Of a stretch of DNA of 64,000 bases, positions 34,170 to 42,066 are shown piece after piece. Source of the DNA: Halobellus rufus (GTDB taxonomy: Archaea > Halobacteriota > Halobacteria > Halobacteriales > Haloferacaceae); assembly GCF_000739575.1 (NCBI RefSeq), contig NZ_BBJO01000025.1, forward strand, positions 62,001 to 126,000, given 5' to 3'. How positions within the stretch are numbered: position 1 is the first letter of the stretch; every line of letters begins with the position of its first letter. The notes under the pieces are model-generated. The model searched no databases. It had not been told where the DNA came from and was given only the letters and a program-made list of their open reading frames with translations. A program made the position numbers and the translations under genes.

Positions 34170-35342
34170 TTAGACGTCGAGGCTGCCGAACCCGCGTCTG
34201 TACGTTTCCGCGAGGTCCTCGTAGACGGGGGCCCCGACGAACGACTCCCAGATCTCGTCGGCCTTCGCCGCCGGATCGACGTCGTTGAACCGGTCGGGGT
34301 ACAGGACCGAGCCGGCGTAGTAGGCGTTAGCCAACGCGGTGCCGAAGTTGATGGAGTACTCGCGGACCGGAAAGAGCGTGTAGACGTCGCCGTTTTCGAT
34401 CGCGGTGACCGACTCGTACTGCGGCTCCGAGAGCGCCTCGTACTCGACGGTCCCCATATCGACGAAGAGGTAGCTCGGGTCCTGATCGATGATCTCCTCG
34501 GGGTCGATGTCGATGCGCGCTGCGCCCTTCGTCTCCGTGAGCGTCCCGGTGAGGTCGCTCGCGACGTTGTCCGCGTTGACGAACTCGAGCGGCGTGTACA
34601 GCGGCTGTGTCCGGGTGAGTCCGTGGTTCCCGCGCCCGAGGTACCCGACGTACGTCGACGGACGGTCGCCGCCGACGTCGCTCGTCCGCTCGTCGAGGTC
34701 GGCGATCGTCTCGTCGGTGAGCGCCTGCACCTCCTCGGCACGCTCGGTTCTGTCGGTGATCTCGCCGATGACGTCGAGCGACTCGAAGAAGAGGTGCCGG
34801 TGTTCCGCGTTGATGTCGCCCGGCTGGACGACGACGACCGGGATGTCGGTCTGGCTCTGTAAGTTGTCAGCGTCGGCGCCGTCGCCCCAGGCCCAGATGA
34901 TCACGTCGGGGTCCTGTTGCAGCAGCAGTTCCGCGTCCGGTTTGTTCCGACGGCCGATCGACGGGAGCTCCGACAGCGACGGGTTCGCGTGGACGTACGG
35001 CCGGAACGGCCGCTTCTCGTTCGTCGTCTCGAGGTCCTCGACCGCGATGACGTGGTCTTCGGCGTCCAGGTACGTGATGAGTCGGAGCGCGCCGGACCCG
35101 ACGCCGATGACGCTCTCGACGGACGCCGGGACCTCGACCGTCCGACCGGCCAGATCCTCGATCGTCCGCGTGGACGCCGATTCCGCGGTGGTCCCGGCCG
35201 CCGTCGTCGCGTCCGTGCTCGTCGATCCCGACGTCGGCGTGCCCGAGGGCTCGTCCGTGCCGCTACAGCCGGCGATCGTCGCCGCGCCCGCCGTCGCGAC
35301 GAGCGTCTGCAGGAACCGCCTCCGCGACCGTTGTTTTGACAT
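34170..35342 (-). CDS. Substrate-binding lipoprotein, helical-backbone type (Tat exported)
   Basis: 390-residue binding protein of the FepB/BtuF type. The N-terminus has a twin-arginine motif (RRRFLQ), a hydrophobic core and a lipobox AGC with Cys26. A Ser/Thr/Gly-rich linker typical of haloarchaeal cell-surface lipoproteins follows. The mature domain shows two lobes joined by a long helix, with RTIEDLAGRTVEVPASVESVIGVG at the start and DPDVIIWAWGDG in lobe one. It is the first gene of the importer operon, divergent from the TiaS-like gene. The ligand is unknown. Confidence 0.9.
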   Translation of the reverse strand: MSKQRSRRRFLQTLVATAGAATIAGCSGTDEPSGTPTSGSTSTDATTAAGTTAESASTRTIEDLAGRTVEVPASVESVIGVGSGALRLITYLDAEDHVIAVEDLETTNEKRPFRPYVHANPSLSELPSIGRRNKPDAELLLQQDPDVIIWAWGDGADADNLQSQTDIPVVVVQPGDINAEHRHLFFESLDVIGEITDRTERAEEVQALTDETIADLDERTSDVGGDRPSTYVGYLGRGNHGLTRTQPLYTPLEFVNADNVASDLTGTLTETKGAARIDIDPEEIIDQDPSYLFVDMGTVEYEALSEPQYESVTAIENGDVYTLFPVREYSINFGTALANAYYAGSVLYPDRFNDVDPAAKADEIWESFVGAPVYEDLAETYRRGFGSLDV

Positions 35343-35353
35343 AGATACAACGG

Positions 35354-35359
35354 TTTTTA
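35354..35359 (+). promoter_or_regulatory. TATA-like box between ABC operon and TiaS-like gene
   Basis: TTTTTA, 34-39 bases before ATG 35393 and only 10-15 before ATG 35369. The spacing favours 35393 as the start. The same 50-base region must also hold the divergent importer promoter. Confidence 0.45.
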
Positions 35360-35392
35360 CTCGTAGAGATGAAAGGTTCTGCGATTTCAGCT

Positions 35393-36139
35393 ATGCAGTC
35401 CGAATCGGAGTCGCTGCTCGGAGACTCGACGGTGTTGGTCGGAATCGACGACACGGACACGAAAGACAGCGAGCACGGGACGGGGAAGATCAGCCGGCTG
35501 TTGGGTGCGCACCTCTCCGAGCGGCTGCCGGACCTCGAATGGACGGGCTGCGTCCGCCAGCAGTTGCTCATCGATCCACGGGTCCCGTACACCACGCACA
35601 ACAGCTCCGCGACGCTGCTCTGTGAGGCACCTCCGACGATGGACCGCCGGGAGGTCGTCGAGCCCGCCATCGACTTCCTCGAAGCGAACGCCGCGGACGG
35701 CTCCGATCCCGGGCTCTGCGTCGGTCGTCGAGCGGACGTCGCGGACGCGGTGCGCGAGTTCGGCGTCGTCGCCGACGAGAGGCTCCTCGAAACCAGAGAG
35801 GCCTACGAGCTGGCGCGGGCCTCGGATCTGTTCCTCGCGGCGTGCGGCGGGACGGGCGAGGGCGTCATCGGCGCGCTCGCCGGCGTCGGTCGAACCGCGA
35901 GCGGGGAGTGCGGGCGGTTCATCGAGTACGGAAAGATTCGATCCTACGCCGGCACCGAACCGGTCGAACGGCTCCGCTCGGACGGGATCGACGTCGTGAC
36001 GTCCGAGGGAACGGAGGTCGAATCGGGGACGCTGGCGACCGCCGGCTGGGTGCGTCCGCTCCTCCGCGACGGGTCTCCGGTCCTCGAAGTCGAAGCGCGA
36101 GGGAACGGTCGCTACCGCGCGACGAACGCGGACGGGTGA
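35393..36139 (+). CDS. TiaS-like protein (short DDTD-motif protein)
   Basis: 248-residue protein with the N-terminal motif [19 protein letters not shown], which matches the start of TiaS, the tRNA-Ile2 2-agmatinylcytidine synthetase. It also has [23 protein letters not shown] and a glycine-rich [14 protein letters not shown] segment. True TiaS proteins are ~400 residues with an OB-fold and zinc ribbon that are absent here, so this is a shortened paralogue that probably does not modify tRNA. Its divergent placement next to a metal-chelate/cobalamin-type importer suggests a link to that pathway. The start is chosen on TATA spacing. Function open. Confidence 0.7.
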   Translation: MQSESESLLGDSTVLVGIDDTDTKDSEHGTGKISRLLGAHLSERLPDLEWTGCVRQQLLIDPRVPYTTHNSSATLLCEAPPTMDRREVVEPAIDFLEANAADGSDPGLCVGRRADVADAVREFGVVADERLLETREAYELARASDLFLAACGGTGEGVIGALAGVGRTASGECGRFIEYGKIRSYAGTEPVERLRSDGIDVVTSEGTEVESGTLATAGWVRPLLRDGSPVLEVEARGNGRYRATNADG

Positions 36140-36206
36140 CGCTGTCGGAGAGGACTCTGGCCGCCTGCATCGCGGTGGCGACGTCGAGGGGGGCAGCCCC
36201 GCTCGA

Positions 36207-36472
36207 CTACGACGAATCGAGCCCGACCAGTCGCGCCTTCTTCCGGCGGGAGAGCTGTTTGATCTCGTACTCTCTGGCATCGCCGCGGACTTCGAGTCGA
36301 ACGATTCGACGTGGACCAACTCGACGGGGGTCCGCCCGCGGGTGTACTTCGCGCCCTCGCCGGCGTCGTGCTCGGCGACGCGGCGCTCGACGTCAGTCGT
36401 GTAACCCGTGTACAGCGACCCGTCGGCGCATTCGAGAACGTACACGTAGTGGTCGTACTCGGTCTCCGACAT
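36207..36472 (-). pseudogene. GIY-YIG nuclease-family protein, apparent one-base deletion
   Basis: Small UvrC/SLX1-type GIY-YIG domain. From ATG 36472 the sequence reads [20 protein letters not shown] (the GIY-YIG strands), then [23 protein letters not shown]. The frame then breaks near 36274-36278. In the next frame [20 protein letters not shown] follows, ending at 36207, which is the normal family C-terminus. Restoring one base gives an 88-residue protein of the usual length. The gene starts nine bases after surE, so both are probably co-transcribed. The biological role of these stand-alone domains is unclear. Confidence 0.85.
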
Positions 36473-36480
36473 CGCGCTGC

Positions 36481-37362
36481 TCAGTCCACGTCGACCGTCT
36501 CGACGACCTCCGCGAGCGCGGCGCTGTCGGGAGAGGCGTGGGTCACGGAGAGCGGCGAGACGCTGACCTCGGCGTCGACCATCGCGCGGCGGTCGGTGCC
36601 GACGGGGTAGCGCTCGCGGTGCTCCTCGGTCGCGGGGAAGGGGTTCTCCCAGCCGACCACGCCGGGCCACGTCCGGTCGTGGAGGTGGACGATCCGCTCG
36701 TCGTCGGCCAACTCGCCGTCGGCCGATTCGCCCCCGTCGGTGCCGAGCGCGCCATCGTCGAGTTCAGCGGGATCGGCGGGTTCGACGTGCTGCTCGTAGT
36801 CGTGGTACGGTTCGGTGAGAATGACCGGCGGCGACGGCGCGTCGACCGGGGCGTTGACGTTCAGCAGGTCGACATCGTCGTAGACGCCGGCGTCCAGCGC
36901 CCGGGAGACGAGTCGGGTGGCGATCCGGGCGGGGCGGGCGAAGTCGTACTCCTCGGGCGGCGAGAGGAAGAAGTCCGTCGAGTGGTACGCCGAGATCGCG
37001 AGCGCCGGCGTCCCGAGGAACGCCGCCTCGATTCCAGCGCCGACGGTGCCGGAGCGCCCGACGACGTAGTTGCCCGCGTTCGGACCGTTGTTGACGCCGG
37101 AGACGACGACGTCGAAGTCGGCGTCGAGTCCGCGGAGGCCGTACGCGACGCAGTCGGCGGGCGTGCCGGAGAGGCGGTACCCCCACGGGTGATCGCGGAC
37201 CCGGGCCGTGTGGGTTCGCGTCCGTCCGACGCCGCTCTGGTTCGCGTCGGGCGCGACGACGGTGACGTCGCCGAGCGCGGTGAGTTCGGTCCTGAGGGTC
37301 GCGATACCCGGCGCGTCGATGCCGTCGTCGTTCGTGAGGAGAATTCTCGGCTCCGTACTCAT
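36481..37362 (-). CDS. surE: 5'/3'-nucleotidase SurE
   Basis: 293-residue metal-dependent nucleotidase that dephosphorylates nucleoside monophosphates. The metal site begins with [12 protein letters not shown] (D-D motif), followed by [12 protein letters not shown] and the [13 protein letters not shown] loop with the conserved Asn. [26 protein letters not shown] is typical of the family. The C-terminal ~80 residues are more variable and acidic. Start ATG 37362. It is followed closely by the GIY-YIG gene. Confidence 0.95.
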   Translation of the reverse strand: MSTEPRILLTNDDGIDAPGIATLRTELTALGDVTVVAPDANQSGVGRTRTHTARVRDHPWGYRLSGTPADCVAYGLRGLDADFDVVVSGVNNGPNAGNYVVGRSGTVGAGIEAAFLGTPALAISAYHSTDFFLSPPEEYDFARPARIATRLVSRALDAGVYDDVDLLNVNAPVDAPSPPVILTEPYHDYEQHVEPADPAELDDGALGTDGGESADGELADDERIVHLHDRTWPGVVGWENPFPATEEHRERYPVGTDRRAMVDAEVSVSPLSVTHASPDSAALAEVVETVDVD

Positions 37363-37491
37363 TGCTGGATAGTTCGCGGAGAGACAGGTAGCCCTTCCGG
37401 TCGTCGGCGTCGAGGCGACCGGGCGGTGGTTCGACCGCCCGGCGAGTACAGAAGTACGGCTTCGCGTGGTGGTCTATCGCCGTTTCAGTGG

Positions 37492-37641
37492 TCACGCGGT
37501 GCGGGTGCGACGCCGTGCGACCTCCGCGATCCCCGCGTTCGCCGAGCAGTTTGGACAGGCGAGCAGTCGCCCCTCTTTGTCGGCGAACACGCGCGCGAAG
37601 TTGTCGGAGACGTGTGACCCGCAATGGTCACAGCTTGGCAT
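37492..37641 (-). CDS. Small zinc-ribbon protein (49 residues)
   Basis: 49 residues with two C-x2-C knuckles (C4, C7 and C29, C32) around a basic and aromatic middle (VSDNFARVFADKEGR), ending in a basic helix. This is a minimal zinc ribbon of a kind seen in several copies per haloarchaeal genome. ATG 37641 gives MPSCDHCG; the upstream extension is basic and unlikely. Nucleic-acid or protein binding is possible, and no specific function can be assigned. Confidence 0.75.
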   Translation of the reverse strand: MPSCDHCGSHVSDNFARVFADKEGRLLACPNCSANAGIAEVARRRTRTA

Positions 37642-37726
37642 GCGTGTTTCCGGCAGCCACCATTTGCCGGTGTCTGTCGTACGTGCGCGACGCATATATG
37701 GCTTCCCGCGCACGCGAGAGGAGCTA

Positions 37727-38536
37727 TTAATCCGTTTTGGCAGATTCGTCGCGAGCGTCGGTGTCTCCGCGGGAGTCAGCCCCCTCGCGGGCGTCGCTCA
37801 CCGCACGCGCGACGAGCCCCGCCTGGGTCCCCGCGACGAACCCGGCGTCGACGTTGACCACCGACAGCACCGTGCAGGACTGGAGCATCCCCGCCAGCGC
37901 CGCCGCGCCGTCGCCGCCGTGGCCGTAGCCGGCCGAGACCGGAACGCCGATCACGGGCGTGTCGACGAGGCCGGCGACGACCGTCGGGAGCGCGCCCTCC
38001 CGACCCGCGGCGACGACGAGGACGTCCGCCGCGCGGAGCGCGTCGAGGTGGTCGAGGATCCGGCCGAGGTGGGCGACGCCGACGTCTTCGATTCGTTCGA
38101 CGGTCGCGCCCATCGCTTCGAGAACGGTCGCGGCCTCGCCCGCGACCGCGCGGTCGGCCGTCCCGCCGGTCACGACCGCGGCCGTCGCCGAAAGCGTCGG
38201 CTCCTCGTAGTCCGCTCGGCGGGCGACGAGCGTCCGAGCGCGGGGGTCGTACTCGACGTCTACCGTCCCGTCGACGGCGTCGGCTACGGCCTCGGCGTCC
38301 GCCTCGGAGACGCGCGTGACGAGCGCCCGCCCCGTCGAGTCGAGCGCGGTCGTCGCCAAGTCAGCAACCTCCGCGGGGGTCTTGCCCTCCGCGAGGATCC
38401 CCTCGGGAGCGCCGCGTCGCTGCTCGCGGGCGGCGTCGAACCGGCCGGCCTCGGTCGTGACGTATCCGGCCAGCCGCGCCTCCGCCTCGGTCGGTGAGAG
38501 CTCGCCCGCTGCGACCGCTTCGAGCACTTCGCGCAT
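37727..38536 (-). CDS. larB: LarB, pyridinium dicarboxylate synthase for the nickel-pincer cofactor
   Basis: 269-residue LarB. It carboxylates and hydrolyses nicotinic acid adenine dinucleotide in the first step of nickel-pincer nucleotide (NPN) synthesis. The C-terminal half is PurE-like with AAVVTGGTADRAVAGEAATVLEA, VVAAGREGALPTVVAGL and VGVAH signatures, and IGVPVSAGYGHGGDGAAALAGML matches the family. LarE, which adds sulfur to the same cofactor, is encoded 6 kb away (44.2-45.1 kb). LarC is not in the window. Start ATG 38536. Confidence 0.9.
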   Translation of the reverse strand: MREVLEAVAAGELSPTEAEARLAGYVTTEAGRFDAAREQRRGAPEGILAEGKTPAEVADLATTALDSTGRALVTRVSEADAEAVADAVDGTVDVEYDPRARTLVARRADYEEPTLSATAAVVTGGTADRAVAGEAATVLEAMGATVERIEDVGVAHLGRILDHLDALRAADVLVVAAGREGALPTVVAGLVDTPVIGVPVSAGYGHGGDGAAALAGMLQSCTVLSVVNVDAGFVAGTQAGLVARAVSDAREGADSRGDTDARDESAKTD

Positions 38537-38722
38537 ACGCGGTAATCGAGACCGGGCGACACGTACCTGTCGCTTCGGGTCCCCTGCGGCGGCACCGAGC
38601 GACGTCGCTCTCGTCCACGCGCGGCCCGGTCGACCGGAGCCGCACCCGCGCGTTCCGGACGACAGGTCGCTCGAAACGGACTGAATCGGCGAAATCGGCG
38701 TGACTTTTCTACTGCTACTCCC

Positions 38723-38733
38723 GAGTATATAAA
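38723..38733. promoter_or_regulatory. TATA-like element in the larB/histone-like intergenic gap
   Basis: Inside the 293-base gap 38537-38829, GTATATAAATC could serve as a distal promoter of the histone-like gene on the plus strand, leaving a ~70-base leader. It could also, on the minus strand, lie ~190 bases before larB. No small ORF is convincing in this gap. Confidence 0.35.
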
Positions 38734-38797
38734 TCATTCCCATAGAAACTGCTACAGACGACGCGCAGGAGCGGAGAGGCCCGCGTTTTGGAAAATC

Positions 38798-38807
38798 TTT
38801 TTATATA
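38798..38807 (+). promoter_or_regulatory. Strong TATA box of the histone-like gene
   Basis: TTTTTATATA lies 23-32 bases before ATG 38830 in an unusually AT-rich stretch for this genome. It looks like a strong leaderless promoter. Confidence 0.75.
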
Positions 38808-38829
38808 GTGCCGATATAGAGGGTGGTGT

Positions 38830-38997
38830 ATGGCAGACCTTATTGTCAAAGCAGCCGTCAAGGAAGCGCTCCAGGACAAGAACGTGGCCTCTGACTTCTA
38901 CGATGCGCTCGACGAAGAAGTGAACGAACTGCTCGAAGACGCTGCCCGTCGCGCGGAGGAGAACGACCGCAAGACGGTCCAGCCCCGCGACCTGTAA
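38830..38997 (+). CDS. Histone-like DUF1931-type small protein (55 residues)
   Basis: 55-residue protein from ATG 38830 (MADLIVKAAVKEALQDKNVA), all helical and charged (DALDEEVNELLEDAARRAEENDRKTV), with the pattern of a short histone-fold helix pair. It matches my recollection of the haloarchaeal DUF1931 family. DNA binding is suggested by that family but not shown, and the protein is acidic. Strong promoter and terminator elements flank it, so it is likely a highly expressed single gene. Confidence 0.85.
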   Translation: MADLIVKAAVKEALQDKNVASDFYDALDEEVNELLEDAARRAEENDRKTVQPRDL

Positions 38998-39025
38998 GTC
39001 GGTTCACCGACCCAGGCTTTTTATT
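38998..39025 (+). terminator. Hairpin plus T-tract after the histone-like gene
   Basis: GTCGG (38998-39002), TTCA loop, CCGAC (39007-39011), followed by a T-run TTTTTATT at 39018-39025. It begins directly after the stop codon. This fits an archaeal terminator. Confidence 0.65.
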
Positions 39026-39093
39026 GGTGCTACGCCGGTCAGCGGCGGCTGTACCGTTCGACAGCGGCGTCTCGGAGACAGCGGCAGCCTCGC

Positions 39094-39786
39094 TCACTCG
39101 CGCCGACGGATGTCGACGCCGTCGTCGGTGCCCACGTAGACCGCGTCGACGAGGTCGACGAACAGTCCGTGTTCGACGACGCCCGGCGTCTCAGACAGCG
39201 ACGTCGCCAGCGACCGCGGCTCGCCGATCGCGCCGAACTCGCAGTCGAGAACGAGGTTGCCGTTGTCGGTGACGACGGGGCCGTCCTTTCGCTCGGCGCG
39301 CCGCAGCGTCGGGTCGCCGCCGAGCGCGACGAGGTCGCGTTCGACCGCGGCGCGGGCTTCCGGCAGGACTTCGATGGGTACCGCCCGCGAGAGCGTCTCG
39401 ACGGTCTTCGAGGGATCGGCGACGACGACGAAGCGGTCCGCCGCCGCGTCGACGACCTTCTCGCGGGCGTGCGCCGCGCCGCCGCCCTTGATCGCCTGGA
39501 AGTCATCGTCCAGTTGGTCCGCGCCGTCGATCGCGAGGTCGACGCCGTCGACCTCGTCGAGCGAGCGGAGCGGGATCTCCGCCTCCCGAGCGAGGGCGCG
39601 CGAGTCGAACGACGTCGGGACTCCGCGGACGTCGAGCCCCTCCGCGACCGCGCGGCCGATCGCGCGGATCGCGTGCGCGGCGGTGCTACCGGTCCCGAGG
39701 CCGACCACGTCGCCGTCCTCGACGAGGTCGGCGGCGCGTTCGCCCGCGCGTCGCTTCTGGTCGTCGCTCCCGCCGGTCGTCTTCAT
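39094..39786 (-). CDS. rpiA: Ribose-5-phosphate isomerase A
   Basis: 230-residue RpiA, interconverting ribose 5-phosphate and ribulose 5-phosphate. It has the phosphate loop GLGTGSTAAHAI, the catalytic DGADQ segment (DLAIDGADQLDDDF) and the KGGGAA motif. Length and motif order are standard. Start ATG 39786. It is downstream of the Orc1 gene on the same strand with a 67-base gap. Its product feeds the PRPP synthetase encoded at 6.4-7.2 kb. Confidence 0.95.
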   Translation of the reverse strand: MKTTGGSDDQKRRAGERAADLVEDGDVVGLGTGSTAAHAIRAIGRAVAEGLDVRGVPTSFDSRALAREAEIPLRSLDEVDGVDLAIDGADQLDDDFQAIKGGGAAHAREKVVDAAADRFVVVADPSKTVETLSRAVPIEVLPEARAAVERDLVALGGDPTLRRAERKDGPVVTDNGNLVLDCEFGAIGEPRSLATSLSETPGVVEHGLFVDLVDAVYVGTDDGVDIRRRE

Positions 39787-39853
39787 ACGCGTCGTCTCGG
39801 CGACGCGGAGCACAAAACTTCCGCTCTGGGTCGACGACCGTCCGACCGCCGCC

Positions 39854-40978
39854 TCACAGTCGCTCTAACACGGCCTCGGAGTCGTACGAAAGCGTGAGCG
39901 AACGCGACCGGCCTCGTCCCTCGATCTCGGCGTAGTCGGCGTCGACGAGGCCCAACCGGTCCAGTTTGTTGACGATCTCGGAGTAGCGCGTGTAGCCGAG
40001 GTCCGTCTCCTCGTGGAACGCCTCGTACACCTCGCCGGCCTGCGAGCCGTCGTGCTCTGCGATCACGCGGACGAGTTCGCGCTCTCGATCGGAGAGGCCG
40101 CGGAGGCTCCGCGAGAGGTGGACGTACTTGGATTTCTCGTAGGCGGCCTCGACGTCCTCGATGTTGACGGTCCTGCTCGCGCGCATCTCCGCGTGCAGCC
40201 CCGCGCGTCGCAGGAGGTCGATGCCGACCCGCAGGTCGCCGCTCTCGGCGGTCAGTTCGGCGACGCGGTCGAGTTCGGGCGCGCCGACGACGCCCTCGTG
40301 GAAGCCCCGTCGGACGCGCTCGCGGAGGATGTCTACGATCTCGTCGACGCCGTAGACGGGGAAGAACACCTCCTCGGGCCGGAAGACGCTCTGGACGCGA
40401 TCGTCGAGTTCGTCGATCACGTCGAGCGAGAGGTCCGAGGAGACGACGACGACCCCGATCTTCGCGCCGGAGTGCGCCTCGTGCGCCCGGAGCAGCGAGT
40501 ACAGCGTGTCCGACACCTCGTTCTCGTAGAAGAGGTAGTTCACGTCGTCGAGCGCGACCGCGAGCACCTGCTCCTCCTCGACGAGGCGGTCGGTGATCTG
40601 CCCGAAGAGCTTCTTGAACGAGATCCCCGACGACGGCGGCTCGTACTCGAAGATGTGCTCGAAGATCCGCGAGAAGACGGCGTAGCGCGTCGAGTCCACC
40701 TGGCAGTTCACGCGGACGGTCTGGACGCCGCCTTGGGCACCGAGTTCGCCGAAGAGCTTCTGGACGGCGGTCGTCTTGCCCGTCCCCGGCGGTCCGCGGA
40801 CCATCGTGTTGAGCGGGCGCGACCCCCGCACCGCGGGCCGGAGCGCGTACTTCAGGCTCTCCAGTTGCGTCTCGCGGTGCTCGAACGTCTCGGGGACGTA
40901 GTCGATCTCGAAGACGTGTTCGTCGCGGAAGACCGTCTCGTCCCACGACAGCATCCCCTCGTCGGGGTCGTCCCTCAT
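39854..40978 (-). CDS. orc: Orc1/Cdc6-type replication initiator
   Basis: 374-residue AAA+ protein with C-terminal winged helix, of the Orc1/Cdc6 family that recognises archaeal origins. Walker A is RGPPGTGKTT (61-70). Walker B reads AVALDDVNYL, an unusual DDVN instead of the common DE. The sensor 2 region is SGDLRVGIDLLRRAG. The winged-helix domain around LSDRERELVRVIAEHDGSQAGEVYEAF is complete. Start ATG 40978 gives the family-like MRDDPDEGM; the in-frame extension to 41050 is atypical. I found no convincing origin repeats in the short (68-base) upstream gap. Confidence 0.92.
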   Translation of the reverse strand: MRDDPDEGMLSWDETVFRDEHVFEIDYVPETFEHRETQLESLKYALRPAVRGSRPLNTMVRGPPGTGKTTAVQKLFGELGAQGGVQTVRVNCQVDSTRYAVFSRIFEHIFEYEPPSSGISFKKLFGQITDRLVEEEQVLAVALDDVNYLFYENEVSDTLYSLLRAHEAHSGAKIGVVVVSSDLSLDVIDELDDRVQSVFRPEEVFFPVYGVDEIVDILRERVRRGFHEGVVGAPELDRVAELTAESGDLRVGIDLLRRAGLHAEMRASRTVNIEDVEAAYEKSKYVHLSRSLRGLSDRERELVRVIAEHDGSQAGEVYEAFHEETDLGYTRYSEIVNKLDRLGLVDADYAEIEGRGRSRSLTLSYDSEAVLERL

Positions 40979-41046
40979 CGCTTCAATCACGACGAGGAGT
41001 CTACTTAACCGTTCCCCAGATCGCGCGTCCGAGCGGGGGAATCCGC

Positions 41047-41442
41047 TCACTCGGTCACGAGCCGGTAGACGCGGAGAGCGGCGAAGACGCCGACCGCGAG
41101 CGCGACGACGCCGACGCCCAGCGCCGCGTACGACGCCGACCCGCGGAGGAACGGGCCGATGCCGCCGACGGCGATCGAGAGAGCGATCGCGGCCAGCGCG
41201 AGGTGAAAGAGGACCAGCGTGGCCGTTCCGAGCACGTCCCAGATCGCCTCGCGAGCGGCGCGGTACATCAGGTCGTACGTCGCGTCGTCGACGGCGTTGC
41301 CGTCGCGACGGCCACCGTCGGCGGTTAGGTGGTTGACGCCGTCGGCGGGTCCGGTGGTCGATTCGTCGGCGTCGCCGCGGTCTGCGATCGGTTCGTCGGC
41401 GTCGGAACTCGCGGAGTAGCGAGACGCGTCGTCGGGGACCAT
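41047..41442 (-). CDS. Small membrane protein with acidic N-terminus, unknown
   Basis: 131 residues. The first ~60 are acidic and polar; then come a helix (YDLMYRAAREAIWDVLG) and two hydrophobic segments (TATLVLFHLALAAIALSIAVGG and SYAALGVGVVALAVGVFAALRVYRL). ATG 41442 is preferred because a GTTTTT box lies 25-30 bases upstream. It lies between the Orc1 gene and the cytochrome b-like gene on the same strand. No family recognised. Confidence 0.6.
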   Translation of the reverse strand: MVPDDASRYSASSDADEPIADRGDADESTTGPADGVNHLTADGGRRDGNAVDDATYDLMYRAAREAIWDVLGTATLVLFHLALAAIALSIAVGGIGPFLRGSASYAALGVGVVALAVGVFAALRVYRLVTE

Positions 41443-41484
41443 ACCGGGCGCTCTGTCGCCCACTGGCAAAAACCCACGAGGTGG

Positions 41485-42003
41485 TCAGTCGCGGGGCGCG
41501 TCCCCCGGATCAGCGGCAGTCAGGCGGTACCACCCTGCCCGTCCGACCGCGGCGGCGACGCCGACGAGCGAGAGCGCGACGAACGCGTAGTGGTATCTGA
41601 AGCTGATCCGCAGCGTCGCTTGCGTGAGCGTCGTCCCGCCGAACAAGACGGCCGCCAGCGAGTCGCCGACGCCCGGGACAGACAGCGCTCCCTCGATCCC
41701 GACCTGTCCGAGCGTAAAGGAAAGCTGCGTCCACGGCAGGAGGAGGCCGGTGTACGCGTACAGCGCGACGAACGGAACCGAGATGACGGCCCCGACGGCA
41801 TACCTCGCCTCGTCGACGATGCCGACCAGGAGCGCGATGAACACCGCGCCGAACGCGCCGGCCGCCAACAGGAGCCGGAGCAGTTCCGCCTGCGACGTCG
41901 TCGTCGGGACAGCGAGCAGCGCGAGGTCGACGAGCGCGACCGCGGCGACGAGGCCGATCAGGACTAACTTCAGCGTCGAACGTGGTGGGGAAGACTGGCT
42001 CAT
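41485..42003 (-). CDS. Cytochrome b-like mini membrane protein
   Basis: 172-residue membrane protein with about four or five hydrophobic segments. Residues 85-140 (TGLLLPWTQLSF... VPGVGDSLAAVLFGGTTL... ATLRISFRYHYAF) align well with helix C, the cd loop and the start of helix D of cytochrome b (GYVLPWGQMSF... IPYIGTNL... WGGFSV... ATLTRFFAFHF). One axial-type histidine is kept (His138). The helix-B histidines, the second helix-D histidine and the PEWY motif are absent. It is thus an orphan relative of the bc1/b6f core, probably binding at most one haem or none. Function unknown. Confidence 0.75.
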   Translation of the reverse strand: MSQSSPPRSTLKLVLIGLVAAVALVDLALLAVPTTTSQAELLRLLLAAGAFGAVFIALLVGIVDEARYAVGAVISVPFVALYAYTGLLLPWTQLSFTLGQVGIEGALSVPGVGDSLAAVLFGGTTLTQATLRISFRYHYAFVALSLVGVAAAVGRAGWYRLTAADPGDAPRD

Positions 42004-42066
42004 CTGCGGGGATCGTTGACGTCCTGTGCGTTCGTCGGACTATAATTTTCGGACGGGAGAGAGCGG

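Noticed and set aside
40979-41046. Replication origin next to the Orc1/Cdc6 gene
   Set aside because: The gap is only 68 bases and I see no long G-rich origin recognition repeats.
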